Positions 26,970 through 36,570 are shown, numbered from the stretch's first letter. The stretch is 64,000 nt of DNA from DATKBT01 sp035546295 (GCA_035546295.1 DATKBT010000128.1:1-64000); one strand, 5' to 3'. Notes: generated from the letters alone by a model not told the origin. Numbers and translations are program-made.

Positions 26970-27747
26970 CGAGGGTCTCCTCCTTGCCTTCCAGGAAGCG
27001 GGTGAGGGTCTCGTCCGCCGAGCTCCGCGCCTCGGCCCAGGTGCCGATGAATCGGAACCGGCCGTCGTCGAGGAAGGCGATCCGGTCGCCGACCCGCCGC
27101 GCCAGCGGCACGTCGTGGGTGACGACGACGCTGGTCATGCCGAGCTCGCGCTGCGTCGAGGCGATGAGCTGGCCGATGGTCGCCGAGGTCACCGGGTCGA
27201 GCCCAGTCGTCGGCTCGTCGAACAGCACGACCTCCGGGTCGAGGGCCAGCGAGCGGGCGAGCGCGACCCGCTTGCGCATCCCGCCCGAGAGCGCCGACGG
27301 CATGAGCTGCTGGACTCCCGAGAGCTTGACCACCGCCAGCTTCTCGCTAACCCGCCGTGCGATCGCGTCCTCGTCGAGATCGGTGTGCTCGCGCAGGGGA
27401 AACGCGATGTTCTCGAAGACGTCCATCGAGTCGAACAGGGCGCCGCTCTGGAACAGCATGGCGACCCGACGCCGCAGAGGGTACAGCTCGCGCTCGTGCA
27501 GCGAGGCGACCTCCTCGCCGTCGAACAGCACCGAGCCCTCGTCGGTGGTCTCCAGGCCGTTGAGCTGGCGCAGCGTCACGCTCTTGCCCGAGCCGGAACG
27601 GCCCATGATCACCAGGCACTCACCGCGGGCGACGTCGAAGTCGAGGCCGTCGAGCACCCGCTTCGCCCCGTAGGCCTTGACCAGGCCCCGAACGCGAAAG
27701 ACCAGGGGGCGTTGCGCGGTAAGCGAGGAGGACGCTGGAGAGGTCAT
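26959..27747 (-). CDS. mlaF: MlaF-type ABC transporter ATPase
   Basis: This 262-residue ATPase has Walker A GRSGSGKS, the signature SALSGGMRKRVALARSLALD, Walker B VVLFDEPTTGLDP and the H-loop THD. Together with MlaE and MlaD it forms the inner-membrane lipid transporter. The ATG at 27747 is preferred over an in-frame start at 27870, since the first extra residues are Pro/Arg/Ala-rich and not conserved. It overlaps mlaD by 11 nt. MlaE ends 190 nt upstream. Confidence 0.92.
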   Translation of the reverse strand: MTSPASSSLTAQRPLVFRVRGLVKAYGAKRVLDGLDFDVARGECLVIMGRSGSGKSVTLRQLNGLETTDEGSVLFDGEEVASLHERELYPLRRRVAMLFQSGALFDSMDVFENIAFPLREHTDLDEDAIARRVSEKLAVVKLSGVQQLMPSALSGGMRKRVALARSLALDPEVVLFDEPTTGLDPVTSATIGQLIASTQRELGMTSVVVTHDVPLARRVGDRIAFLDDGRFRFIGTWAEARSSADETLTRFLEGKEETLDEV

Positions 27748-27936
27748 CGATGGGCGGGGTCCAGGGCGGTCGCGGTCGGCCACGGTCGGAGCGTTGGCGG
27801 CTGCTGTTCCGGGGCCAGCCTCCCGCGTTCTGGGACGCACGTCTGCGGCCTGCCGGCCCGGTCCCGACACCGGGCGTCCACCGTGCGTCGCGAGAGAATC
27901 GCCAGGGAAATCAGTCGCAAATCGTCCAACAGGCGT

Positions 27937-28695
27937 CTATCCGAAGATGAAGAACAGCTTGGTGAGGAAGAAGTCCAGCACGATCACCATGATCGAGATC
28001 CACACCACGGTATCGGTCGTCGCCCGCCCGACCCCGTCGGCGCCGCCGCGCGCGGTGAGCCCCTTGTGGCAGGCGATGATGCAGAGGCAGAACGCGAAGA
28101 AGAAGGACTTGAAAACGCCGCTGAGGACGTCCTCGAGCGTCAGCCCGCGCAGCACGTCGTTCCAGTAGAGGCCGAGCGACACGTCGAGCTGGAAGACAGC
28201 GATCAGCAGGCCACCGAGGATGCCCAGGGCGTCGCCCAGGATGGTCAGTGCCGGCAGCATGAGGACGGTGGCGGCGAGCTTGGGCGCGACCAGCTTCTTG
28301 ACCGGGTCCGCCGCCATCGAGCGCATGGCGTCGATCTGCTCGGTCACTTTCATCGTTCCCAGCTCGGCCGTCATTCCGGAGCCGATGCGGCCGCCCACGA
28401 TGAGCGCCGTGAGCACCGGACCGAGCTCGCGGGTCAGCGACTTGGCGACGACGCTGCCGATGTAGTACTTGATCCCCAGCTCGGGCAGGCTCAACGCGGT
28501 CTGCAGCGCCAGCACCATGCCCGTGAACAGGGTGGTGACGCCGGCAACCGCGAGGGAGCGCACACCGAGCAGGTCCATCTGCCGGAGCCAGGCGCCGAGC
28601 TCCCATGGGGGAAGCAGGAGCGCGACCAGGGCGCGCCAGCCGAGCAGGGCGAGCTCGCCCAAGTCGCGGAGGACCGCCCGCAGGTCACGCAGCAT
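27937..28695 (-). CDS. mlaE: MlaE-type ABC transporter permease
   Basis: This 252-residue inner-membrane protein has the MlaE/YrbE pattern: 'VAGVTTLFTGMVLALQTAL', 'ELGPVLTALIVGGRIGSGMT', 'AELGTMKVTEQIDAMRSM', 'IACHKGLTARGGADGVGRAT' and a hydrophobic end. It is the first gene of the mlaE-mlaF-mlaD set. The 358-bp gap to the divergent plsC holds three direct repeats that could be an operator. Confidence 0.93.
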   Translation of the reverse strand: MLRDLRAVLRDLGELALLGWRALVALLLPPWELGAWLRQMDLLGVRSLAVAGVTTLFTGMVLALQTALSLPELGIKYYIGSVVAKSLTRELGPVLTALIVGGRIGSGMTAELGTMKVTEQIDAMRSMAADPVKKLVAPKLAATVLMLPALTILGDALGILGGLLIAVFQLDVSLGLYWNDVLRGLTLEDVLSGVFKSFFFAFCLCIIACHKGLTARGGADGVGRATTDTVVWISIMVIVLDFFLTKLFFIFG

Positions 28696-29053
28696 ACGGT
28701 CCCGGTGGTCCGACCCGAACGGCCCGGATTCCGGTGGCCGTCGTCATCGCCGCCGCCTGCGGTCGCCCGCGGTGTCGCCGGTCCGACGGCCGGAGCGCGA
28801 CGCGGTCCGGAGCCGTCCCGACGATCGTCGAGCCGCACACCCGCGCCGGAGGAGTCGATCTGCTACGTGGTGATCCGGCCGGCTGTGCTCTGTTAGGTTC
28901 ACTGCGCTCCTCGGGCGACGATCCTCGGCCCACGGTTCCTGGGAGTCGGCCTCGTGAGCCGCACTGTCTGGACGTTCCGTCTGGACGATTCTGTCTGGAC
29001 GATTTGGGCCGCTGCGGATTCTAGCGGTCAGAGCGCCGGGAGATCGCTCGGGA
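28696..29053. promoter_or_regulatory. Divergent mlaE/plsC intergenic region with three direct repeats
   Basis: Three copies of [TC]GTCTGGACG lie at 28965-28974, 28978-28987 and 28992-29001, with periods of 13 and 14 nt and a shared tail of ATT(C/T). The region separates the divergent mlaE and plsC genes, so the repeats may bind a regulator of either. No gene is seen. Confidence 0.5.
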
Positions 29054-29836
29054 ATGTCGCTGCTCGCTACCCTCGCCGCCAATCTGTTCCTGTTCCTGGG
29101 CACCCTCGTGTTCAGCATCGGGGCGCTCCTCGGTGTGCTCCTCCCGCCGCGCGGGCACTGGCCGCTGCGCTGCGCCGTGTGGTGGTCGAGGGGATGGCTG
29201 GCCAGTGCGAGGGTGCGCCTGGAGGTCGAGATCGAGGACGAGGCGGCGGAAGCGCTGCGCTCGGAAGGGCCCTTCGTCTTCGTCGCCAACCATCAGAGCC
29301 TGCTCGACATCCCGGTGCTGCTCGCCGCGCTGCCGGGCCCGCCACAAATCCTGGCGAAGCGTTCGCTGTTCAGGATTCCGGTGTTCGGACAGGCGCTCGC
29401 GGCCGCCGGCTTCGTGCCGGTGGATCGCGGCGATCGGGCGCGGGCAGGAGAGGCCTTCGCCGGCGCGCTGCGCCACCTCGAGCAGGGACGCTCGGTGCTG
29501 GTCTTCCCCGAGGAGACGCGCTCCGCCACGGGCCGGGTCCTGCCGTTCAAGCGGGGAGCCCTGCTGATGGCGGTGCGCGCGGGCGCTCCGCTCGCGCCGA
29601 TCGGCGTCTTCGGCACCCGCACCATCCAGGCCAAGGGCAGCTTGACGGTGAGGCCGGGCGTGGTCACCGTCCGCATCGGGCCCCCCCGGCCGGCTCGGCT
29701 GGGATCCCCGGCCCAGAGGCGGGCTCTCCTCGAGGCGCTTCGCGCCGATGTCGTCCGGCTCTCGGGGATGGCGGCCGAGAACGCCGAGGTGGACGATGCG
29801 GCGGAGCGCGAGCCGGGGCTCGGCGAGCCGCGATAG
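29054..29836 (+). CDS. plsC: 1-acyl-sn-glycerol-3-phosphate acyltransferase
   Basis: PlsC adds the second acyl chain to lysophosphatidic acid to form phosphatidic acid. The 260-residue protein has an N-terminal membrane segment, the catalytic NHQSLLD (H-x4-D), 'GFVPVDRGDR' and FPEETRSATG (acceptor-binding motif III-like), then 'LAPIGVFGTRTI'. It begins a plus-strand run with mrp 10 nt downstream. Confidence 0.9.
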   Translation: MSLLATLAANLFLFLGTLVFSIGALLGVLLPPRGHWPLRCAVWWSRGWLASARVRLEVEIEDEAAEALRSEGPFVFVANHQSLLDIPVLLAALPGPPQILAKRSLFRIPVFGQALAAAGFVPVDRGDRARAGEAFAGALRHLEQGRSVLVFPEETRSATGRVLPFKRGALLMAVRAGAPLAPIGVFGTRTIQAKGSLTVRPGVVTVRIGPPRPARLGSPAQRRALLEALRADVVRLSGMAAENAEVDDAAEREPGLGEPR

Positions 29837-29846
29837 AGTGAGGAGC

Positions 29847-30932
29847 ATGAGCGAGGAGCTCGAGCGACGAGTCATGGATCGGCTCCGGGAGGTGAAGTTC
29901 CCGGGGATGAGCAGAGACGTGGTGTCGTTCGGCTTCGTGCGCGCCGTCGAGGTCGAGGACGGACGCGTGGTCGTCGATCTGCGGGTGCCGACCTCGAACC
30001 CCGGGGCGGCCGAGCGCATCCGCGAGGAGGTCGAGCGCAGCCTCGCCGACGTGGAGGGGTGCGCCCAGCTCGAGGTCCGACTCGACGTGGTGCAGGCGCA
30101 GCGGCCCGAGCAGGCTCAGCAGAAGGCGATTTCGCGGGACCCGCGCCTGCTCTCCGGCGTCGGCGCGGTGATCGCGGTGGCCAGCGGCAAGGGAGGCGTG
30201 GGCAAGTCCACGGTCGCCGCCAACCTCGCCGTGAAGCTCGGTCAGATGGGTCACCGCGTCGGCCTGCTCGACGCCGACATCTACGGTCCCTCGGTGCCGT
30301 TGATGTTCGGCATCGACGCCCGGCCGCGCGTGATCGACAACCGGCTCCTGCCGTTCGAGAAATACGGCATCGTGCTGATGTCCCTCGGCTTCGTGCTCGA
30401 CGTCGACACCCCCGTGATCTGGCGGGGGCCGATGGTGATGAAAGCGCTCGAGCAGCTGCTCGGCGACGTCGAATGGGGGGAGCTCGACTACCTGATCGTC
30501 GACCTGCCGCCCGGAACCGGCGATGCCCAGCTCACTCTCACCCAGAAGGTGCCGCTGTCGGGCGCCGTGATCGTCTCCACACCCCAGGACATGGCCCTGA
30601 TCGACGCGCGCAAGGGACTCGCCATGTTCAGGAAGGTCAACGTGCCCGTGATCGGCATCGTCGAGAACATGTCGATGTTCTCGTGTCCTCACTGCGGCGG
30701 AACCACCGAGATCTTCAAGCACGGTGGCGCCGAGCGCACGGCCGAGGTGCTGGGGGTGCCGTTCTTGGGCAGCATCCCGCTCGATCCCGAGATCGTCGCC
30801 GGCGGCGACTCGGGAACACCGATCGTGGTCGCCCGCCAGGAGGGGCCGCACGCCGAGGCCTTCCGCGAGGTCGCGCGCCAGGTCGTCGAGGCGACTGCCG
30901 CCATGACGCCGCCTTCGCTGACGATCGTCTGA
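29847..30932 (+). CDS. mrp: Mrp/ApbC-type iron-sulfur carrier ATPase
   Basis: This 361-residue P-loop protein of the Mrp/NBP35 family carries [4Fe-4S] clusters to target proteins. The order is an N-terminal MIP18/DUF59 domain (about 1-90), the deviant Walker A GKGGVGKS (about 114-121), 'DADIYGPSVPLMFG', 'DLPPGTGDAQLT', and the cluster-binding CPHC near residue 275. The start ATG is preceded by GAGTGAGGAG. Confidence 0.93.
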   Translation: MSEELERRVMDRLREVKFPGMSRDVVSFGFVRAVEVEDGRVVVDLRVPTSNPGAAERIREEVERSLADVEGCAQLEVRLDVVQAQRPEQAQQKAISRDPRLLSGVGAVIAVASGKGGVGKSTVAANLAVKLGQMGHRVGLLDADIYGPSVPLMFGIDARPRVIDNRLLPFEKYGIVLMSLGFVLDVDTPVIWRGPMVMKALEQLLGDVEWGELDYLIVDLPPGTGDAQLTLTQKVPLSGAVIVSTPQDMALIDARKGLAMFRKVNVPVIGIVENMSMFSCPHCGGTTEIFKHGGAERTAEVLGVPFLGSIPLDPEIVAGGDSGTPIVVARQEGPHAEAFREVARQVVEATAAMTPPSLTIV

Positions 30933-31033
30933 GCGACGGCGGCAATGGAGGAAAGCTCTTTCGGCCGGAGCCGGCGGCTTCCCGGTGCGGAGACCGCCGG
31001 CACCTGCTCGGGCGACCGTTCGTCGACCTCCCC

Positions 31034-31756
31034 GTGAGCGTCGCCCTGATCGCCGACGCTCACCTCGGCGGCCCCGGCGGGGCGGCAGGTCCGATGATCG
31101 ATCAGCTGCAGAGCCTGCCTGCTTGCGGCTGCGAGCGGCTCCTGTTGCTCGGCGACCTGTTCCACGTCTGGGTCGGCGACCCGCGGTACGAGACCGCCGA
31201 CATCCGACGGGTGGTCGCCGCGCTGCGGGCACTGCGCGCCGCGGGAGTGTGGATCGGCTACGTGGAGGGGAACCGGGACTTCTTCCTCGACACCAGTCCC
31301 TACGCTGACGCCTTCGACGTGCTCGGTACGGAGATCGTGCTCGAGAGCGACGGCCTGCGTTTCCTGGCGGTGCACGGAGACGGGCTCAACGATCGCGACC
31401 GCCGCTACCGGTTCTGGCGCTGGCTTTCCAAGAGCCGGCCGAGCCGCGCCCTGTTCCGTCGGCTGCCCTCGTCCCTCGCACGCACGATGGTCCACGGCAC
31501 CGAGCGGCGGCTGGCGCGGACCAACTTTCGGCACAAGACGAGGATCCCGGACCAGGTCATCCGGTCCTATGCTCAGAGCCGGCTGCGAGAGGGCTACGAC
31601 GTGGTGCTGCTGGGTCACTTTCACGAGGAGCGTCGCTACGCGCTCGACGGCGGCCAGGCATGGATCCTGCCCGCCTGGTACGAGCGACCCGAGGTGCTGT
31701 GGCTCGACGCGCTGGCGGCGAGCCAGCCGTTGGTCGAACAGGGCGTGGTTCGATGA
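31034..31756 (+). CDS. lpxH: UDP-2,3-diacylglucosamine pyrophosphatase, LpxH-like
   Basis: This calcineurin-like metallophosphoesterase of 240 residues has ADAHLG, GDLFHVWVG, GNRD, VHGDGLND and LGHFHEE, the five metal-binding blocks in LpxH order. LpxH cleaves UDP-diacylglucosamine to lipid X in lipid A synthesis, which implies LPS. The GTG start is chosen because the first metal block begins within ten residues. The stop overlaps aroA (ATGA). A related phosphoesterase such as LpxG or LpxI would not give this motif pattern. Confidence 0.85.
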   Translation: MSVALIADAHLGGPGGAAGPMIDQLQSLPACGCERLLLLGDLFHVWVGDPRYETADIRRVVAALRALRAAGVWIGYVEGNRDFFLDTSPYADAFDVLGTEIVLESDGLRFLAVHGDGLNDRDRRYRFWRWLSKSRPSRALFRRLPSSLARTMVHGTERRLARTNFRHKTRIPDQVIRSYAQSRLREGYDVVLLGHFHEERRYALDGGQAWILPAWYERPEVLWLDALAASQPLVEQGVVR

Positions 31757-33171
31757 GCCTGCCCGCGCCGGATCGATCCTGGTGGCGCTCGCTCGCGGCC
31801 GGCGAGAGCATCGAGCTGCCGGATCCGCTCCCGATCCCTGCCGGGCGGCGGCTGCGCGGACGAGTCCAGCCTCCGCCTTCGAAGAGCGTCTCGCATCGCT
31901 ACCTCACGCTCGCCCTGCTGGCCGGCCGCGAGGTCAGGGTCGAACGATTGCTCCGCGCCGACGACCTCGACCTGTTCCTCGCTGCGCTCGAGCGCTGCGG
32001 GCGGCCGGTGCGGCGCGAGGGGAGCGCAGTGGTGGTGGGCGCCGCAGCGAGCCCGGGCTTCGGCGGATCGCCCACGGCGCGGCGCGACCAGGCCGTCCGG
32101 CTCGACTGCGGCAACGCCGGGACGATGTTCCGTTTCTTGACCGCCGCCCTCACCGCGATCCCCGGCCGCTGGGTCCTCGACGGTACGCCGCGGCTGCGCC
32201 AGCGCCCGATCGCGCCGCTGGTCGACGCCCTGCGTCAACTCGGCGCCGAGCTCCGCTATCTCGAGGTCGAGGGCCACGCCCCGCTCGCGATCGACGGCGC
32301 AACGCTCGACGGAGGGGAGTGCTCGCTCGACGCCTCGCAGTCGAGCCAATTCCTTTCGGCGCTGCTGATGGCGGGGAGCCGAGCGCGCCGCCCGCTCGAG
32401 ATCGAGGTGACCGCGCTGCGCTCCGATCCCTACGTGGACGTCACGGCCGCAGGGCTCACGACCTTCGGCCTGGCGGCGGTCTCCTCCGGCTCGACCGCGC
32501 CGGGCTCGGATCGCTGGTCGGTACGGCCGGCGCGAGAGGACGAGGTCGCGGGCGGGCCGGGGACGGTTCTGGTCGAAGCCGATTACTCTGCGGTCGCCTA
32601 CCCGGCGGCCGGCGCCGCGCTCACCGGCGGCGACGTCGTCATCGAGGGCCTCGACCCCGGATCGGCGCAGGGGGATCGTCGCTTCCTCGAGCTGCTGCTG
32701 GAGATGGGGGCAGGAGTCGAGTGGGGCGAGAGCTGGGTGCGAGTTCGCGGCAGCCGGCTGCGCGGCGTCGACGTGGACCTCTCCGCGCTTCCCGACCAGG
32801 TGCCGACTCTGGCCGCCGTGGCCTGCTTCGCTCGGGGCGAGACGGTGATTCGGAACGTCGCGCATCTCCGCCACAAGGAGAGCGATCGGCTTTCCAGTGT
32901 TACGCTAGAGTTACGAGAAACCGGATTCGAGGTCGAGGAAGGGCCGGATTTCCTCCGCATCGCGGGCGGAGCCGGAGAGCTTCCGAGGGAGCCGGTGGTC
33001 GTCGAAACCCACGACGATCATCGGATCGCGATGAGCCTGGCTCTGGTCGGCCTGATGCGGCCGGGCCTGGCGATCGCGGCGCCGGGTGTGGTCGCGAAGT
33101 CCTACCCCGGCTTCTGGCGCGATCTCGCGGTTCTCGTGTCATCGAATTCACTGGACGATTCGGAGAGATGA
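31753..33171 (+). CDS. aroA: 3-phosphoshikimate 1-carboxyvinyltransferase (EPSP synthase)
   Basis: AroA transfers enolpyruvate to shikimate-3-phosphate in the chorismate pathway. At 472 residues it is about 40 longer than typical, with a Gly/Ala-rich insertion after the first sheet. Motifs are PPSKSVSHRYL (substrate-binding Lys), LDCGNAGTMFRFLTA, DASQSSQFLSALL, RHKESDRL and DDHRIAMSLAL. The start overlaps the lpxH stop and the stop overlaps the sigma-54 activator start, both as ATGA, giving a three-gene coupled unit. Confidence 0.95.
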   Translation: MSLPAPDRSWWRSLAAGESIELPDPLPIPAGRRLRGRVQPPPSKSVSHRYLTLALLAGREVRVERLLRADDLDLFLAALERCGRPVRREGSAVVVGAAASPGFGGSPTARRDQAVRLDCGNAGTMFRFLTAALTAIPGRWVLDGTPRLRQRPIAPLVDALRQLGAELRYLEVEGHAPLAIDGATLDGGECSLDASQSSQFLSALLMAGSRARRPLEIEVTALRSDPYVDVTAAGLTTFGLAAVSSGSTAPGSDRWSVRPAREDEVAGGPGTVLVEADYSAVAYPAAGAALTGGDVVIEGLDPGSAQGDRRFLELLLEMGAGVEWGESWVRVRGSRLRGVDVDLSALPDQVPTLAAVACFARGETVIRNVAHLRHKESDRLSSVTLELRETGFEVEEGPDFLRIAGGAGELPREPVVVETHDDHRIAMSLALVGLMRPGLAIAAPGVVAKSYPGFWRDLAVLVSSNSLDDSER

Positions 33172-36100
33172 GCGAACGCGTTGTGAGCCCCGTGCGTCCC
33201 GGGCGCGGCTCGCAACGGACGGCGGCAAAGGCGGGCCGCGGCGAGAGGGCGGACGGCGATCCGGGCGCCAAGGGCGCGGCGAGCGACGAGCGGTCGCTCG
33301 AGCCGGCCCTGGCCCACGGCTGCCTCGGCACCGCCGAAGCGTCCTCGGTGCCGGTGGCGTCCTACGAGGGCACCGATCGGCAGCGCGTCGGCTTGTTGCT
33401 TCAGGCTTGTTGCCTGCTCTCCCATCTCCAACGCGCGGGCTGGCGGCCCCTGCGCGAGCTGAGCAGCGCATCGGTCGACACGACGGGACGGCTGCGCGTC
33501 GGTGACATCGGACCCGGTCCGCTCACCGCTGCGCCCCAGCAGTCTCTTCGCCGGCTGCTGAGGGCGCTGTTCCGGGGGGTGGGTATCGCGGGCCGCGGCC
33601 AGGGTCGGCGCGCTGCGCGGTCGCTGCTCGAGCACTGGCGGCAGGATCTGGTCGCCGCCTCTCCCGACGCCGAGGTGGCGAGGATCCTCGACGAGGCACC
33701 GTTCCTTTGGGAGGGCGCGTACTCGGTGCATCGCGAAGCGCTGGTCGGAGAGCACTCCGACGGCTGGTGGGTCGCCGGACCGGGGGCCTTCCGGCGGCGG
33801 ACGCTGGCGGCAGGCGATCCTGCGAAGGTGCGGGCGTCGGTGTGCGGCGCGGACGCGTTCGAGCTCTGGCTGGGGTCGGTCGAAGGCGACGGCGCCTCGC
33901 TGTACCGCGAGCGTCGTTGGGCGGAGGCGGTCAGGGCGTGGGGGCTGCGTCCGCCGACCTCCATCGAGGAACGGCTCGAGCTGGCCCGCAGCCTGCTCGC
34001 CCTCGGCCGGTTCCAGGCGGCGGTCTCTGCGCTCAAGGGGCTGACCAGCCCCGCGGCACGGGTCTTGAGGCTCCAGTGCCAGCTCCAGCTCGGAAGGCTC
34101 CGGGCTGCGCGCCGGAGCTTGGGACAGATCGCGGACCTCGAGCTGGCGTCCGGCGAGCTGCTGGAGGCGGCCGAGATCGCTCTGCGAGTGGCGGCCAATC
34201 AACGCGATCACGACGGGACGCGGCACTGGATCGCGCGCGTCCAGTCGATCCGCCGAGGCGCCGCCGCGGTTTCGGCGCGAGTCGTCGCGGCGGTCGGGTT
34301 CTGGGACCTCGGCGACGCGGATTCGATGGCCAGAGAGCTCTCCCAGGCGGTGGCGCTGGCCGGCGAGCGGAAGCTGCCGTGGAGCTATCACCAGGCACGC
34401 GGGCTGCTGGCGACTCTGCGGGCGGACGGTCTGCAGGCGGTCGCCTGTCTCGAGGAGGCGCTGCGCACCGACCGGCGCGCGCTGCGCCGCTACCAGGCCG
34501 GCCGCCTGTGGACCGACCTGGTGCTCGCGCGGGTGATGGCCGACGACCTCGAGGGGGCGGAGCACGCCTGCCGCCACAGTCTGCGCCTGCTCGCCGGCTG
34601 CGAAGGTCCTGCCCGCACAACGCTCGCGCTGTACAACCTGGCCGAGATCCGGGTCCGTCGCGGCCGCCTGTCGGGGATCGAGCCCATCATCGAGGGATCG
34701 ATCGCCGCCAACAGACTCTCCTCGAATGTCCGCGGCCTGGCCTGTGACGTCGAGCTGCGGGCGCGGTTCGAGCTCGCCCGGGGCGAGGTCGAGCGGGCGC
34801 TCCACTGCTGTCGGGAGATGCTCGACGGGGAGCTGGAGATCCACAACCGACCGGAGCTCGAGCTCCTCTCGGCTCGCGCGCTGGGCTGGCTGGGGAGGCC
34901 GGCAGCCGCTGCCCAGCTGCTGGCCGGCATTCCGCAGCGCACCCTCTCGATTCTCGAGCCGGAGGAGCGACCAGCCGTGCACGCTCTGGCCGGCGAGAGC
35001 GAGCGCGCTCTCGACCTGGCGGGCTCCATGCCGAGCGGCGCCGTCTGGCGTGCGGCGATCGAGGCGCGGCCGATCTCCGAGAGCGCCTGGAGCCAGCTCG
35101 AGCCTCTGGGTTCCTATCGACTGGCGCGGCTGGTCTTCGACGTCGAGCAGGTCTTCCCGGGTGCGACCTCGAGGGTGCGGCGCTCCCGCGCGGCGCGCGT
35201 GCTGCGCGCTGCCGGCGCCCGATCGCTGGCCGAGCGTCTCGAATCGCTCGAGGGGGGCGCCTGGGCCGCCCTCGACTCCTTTCTCGAGAGCCCGTCCCTG
35301 GATCCGGGGCGGCTCAGGAGGCTATTGGCCCGGATCGGGCTCTCCGACGCCAGACTCGAGCGGCGGGACAACGGCTCGCTCGACTGGGAAGTCCTGGTCG
35401 AGGGCCGGGGCGGCGAGGTCGTGTCGGAAGTGGCGGATCGAACCGCCGGCTGGCGCATCCTCCACGCGCGGGAGGATCCAGCGGCGTCGACCCTGCTGCG
35501 CGCCATCGTCATGGCGGCGCGCGCGAGCCGGGCGGAGCCGCTTCCGCCGCGCGCCGTGCGCAGGGCGTCGGCGGAGAGCGGGATGGTCGGCTCGAGCCCG
35601 GAGCTGCGCGCGGCGATCGAGCGGCTTCGGCGGCTCGGGCGACGCCACGTGCCGGTGGTGATCGAAGGCGAGACCGGCACCGGCAAGGAGCTCGCTGCGC
35701 GGCTGCTCCACCAGAGCAGCGCCCGGGCCGAGCAGCCGTTCCTCGCCATCAACTGCGCCGCGCTCTCCGAGACTCTGGGGCTCTCCGACCTCTTCGGTCA
35801 CGCCCGGGGCTCCTTCACCGGCGCCGACCGGGATCGCGCCGGCGTCTTCGAGTCCGCTCGGGGCGGAACCGTCTTCCTCGACGAGATCGGAGATCTCCCG
35901 CTACCCGCCCAGGGACTGCTGCTGAGGGTCCTGCAGGAAGGGGAGGTCAGGCGTTTGGGCGAGAGCCTTCCTCGACCGGTGGACGTCCGGGTGGTGGCGG
36001 CCACTCACCGAGACCTCGCCGAGCGGGTCGCCGACGGCGCCTTTCGTGAGGATCTGCTGTATCGATTGCGGGTCGGTACGGTCGTGCTGCCTCCGCTGCG

Positions 36101-36491
36101 TGCGCGCGGCCAGGATCTCGACGAGCTGGTCGATCACTTCCTCGAGTCGTGGTCTGGTGTTGCGATCGAGCCGGCGGCGCTGGCGCGCCTGCGGGCGCAG
36201 CCGTGGCCGGGGAACGTCCGTCAGCTCAAGGGCGTCGTCGACTGCGCCGCCGCCCTGCTCGATCCCCCTGTCGAATCAGTGATTCGTGAGCATCACCTCG
36301 ATCTGCCTCGCCGGGTCGCGGACCTCGCGCCCTATCACGAGTGGCTCGAGCAACTGAAGCGTGAGCGGATCGGCTGCGAGCTCCGGAGCTGCGGCGGGAA
36401 CCAGTCGGAGGCCGCCCGGCGGCTCGGGCTCACGCGGCAGGCGCTGTCGTATCTGGTCAAGCAGCTCGGCCCCTTCGACTCACAGCGCTGA
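33168..36491 (+). CDS. Sigma-54 activator with a large helical-repeat N-terminal region
   Basis: This 1107-residue protein activates sigma-54 RNA polymerase. The first 130 residues are low-complexity plus a segment faintly like a protein-kinase C-lobe. About 250-620 is a run of Leu/Ala/Arg-rich helical pairs of TPR/SEL type ('RRWAEAVRAWGLRPPTSIEE', 'ALGRFQAAVSALKG'). From about 800 comes an AAA+ domain with Walker A GETGTGKE (Lys840), sigma-54 contact loop GSFTGA (881-886, Ser in place of the usual Ala), and Walker B FLDE (Asp905-Glu906). A Fis-type helix-turn-helix is at about 1078-1100 (NQSEAARRLGLTRQALSYL). It is coupled to aroA. Two sigma-54 promoters lie 270 nt downstream. Confidence 0.9.
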   Translation: MSERVVSPVRPGRGSQRTAAKAGRGERADGDPGAKGAASDERSLEPALAHGCLGTAEASSVPVASYEGTDRQRVGLLLQACCLLSHLQRAGWRPLRELSSASVDTTGRLRVGDIGPGPLTAAPQQSLRRLLRALFRGVGIAGRGQGRRAARSLLEHWRQDLVAASPDAEVARILDEAPFLWEGAYSVHREALVGEHSDGWWVAGPGAFRRRTLAAGDPAKVRASVCGADAFELWLGSVEGDGASLYRERRWAEAVRAWGLRPPTSIEERLELARSLLALGRFQAAVSALKGLTSPAARVLRLQCQLQLGRLRAARRSLGQIADLELASGELLEAAEIALRVAANQRDHDGTRHWIARVQSIRRGAAAVSARVVAAVGFWDLGDADSMARELSQAVALAGERKLPWSYHQARGLLATLRADGLQAVACLEEALRTDRRALRRYQAGRLWTDLVLARVMADDLEGAEHACRHSLRLLAGCEGPARTTLALYNLAEIRVRRGRLSGIEPIIEGSIAANRLSSNVRGLACDVELRARFELARGEVERALHCCREMLDGELEIHNRPELELLSARALGWLGRPAAAAQLLAGIPQRTLSILEPEERPAVHALAGESERALDLAGSMPSGAVWRAAIEARPISESAWSQLEPLGSYRLARLVFDVEQVFPGATSRVRRSRAARVLRAAGARSLAERLESLEGGAWAALDSFLESPSLDPGRLRRLLARIGLSDARLERRDNGSLDWEVLVEGRGGEVVSEVADRTAGWRILHAREDPAASTLLRAIVMAARASRAEPLPPRAVRRASAESGMVGSSPELRAAIERLRRLGRRHVPVVIEGETGTGKELAARLLHQSSARAEQPFLAINCAALSETLGLSDLFGHARGSFTGADRDRAGVFESARGGTVFLDEIGDLPLPAQGLLLRVLQEGEVRRLGESLPRPVDVRVVAATHRDLAERVADGAFREDLLYRLRVGTVVLPPLRARGQDLDELVDHFLESWSGVAIEPAALARLRAQPWPGNVRQLKGVVDCAAALLDPPVESVIREHHLDLPRRVADLAPYHEWLEQLKRERIGCELRSCGGNQSEAARRLGLTRQALSYLVKQLGPFDSQR

Positions 36492-36557
36492 ATGTCAGAG
36501 ACGATGCCATTCCTTGTCAGTCACCCTCTCACCGGGGCGACGAGCGAAAGGTTGACA

Positions 36558-36570
36558 GAGTCAGTGACTC
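36558..36570. promoter_or_regulatory. Candidate activator-binding palindrome
   Basis: GAGTCA-G-TGACTC is a perfect 6-bp dyad about 200 bp upstream of the tandem sigma-54 promoters. Related TGTCAG/TGACA half sites lie nearby in the 36492-36630 stretch. The position fits an enhancer site for the activator encoded just upstream; binding is inferred only. Confidence 0.4.

Noticed and set aside
24798..28896. Long plus-strand frames opposite ugd, mlaD, mlaF and mlaE
   Set aside because: They mirror the reverse complement of well-supported genes, and their products are Asp/Arg/His-rich without domains.
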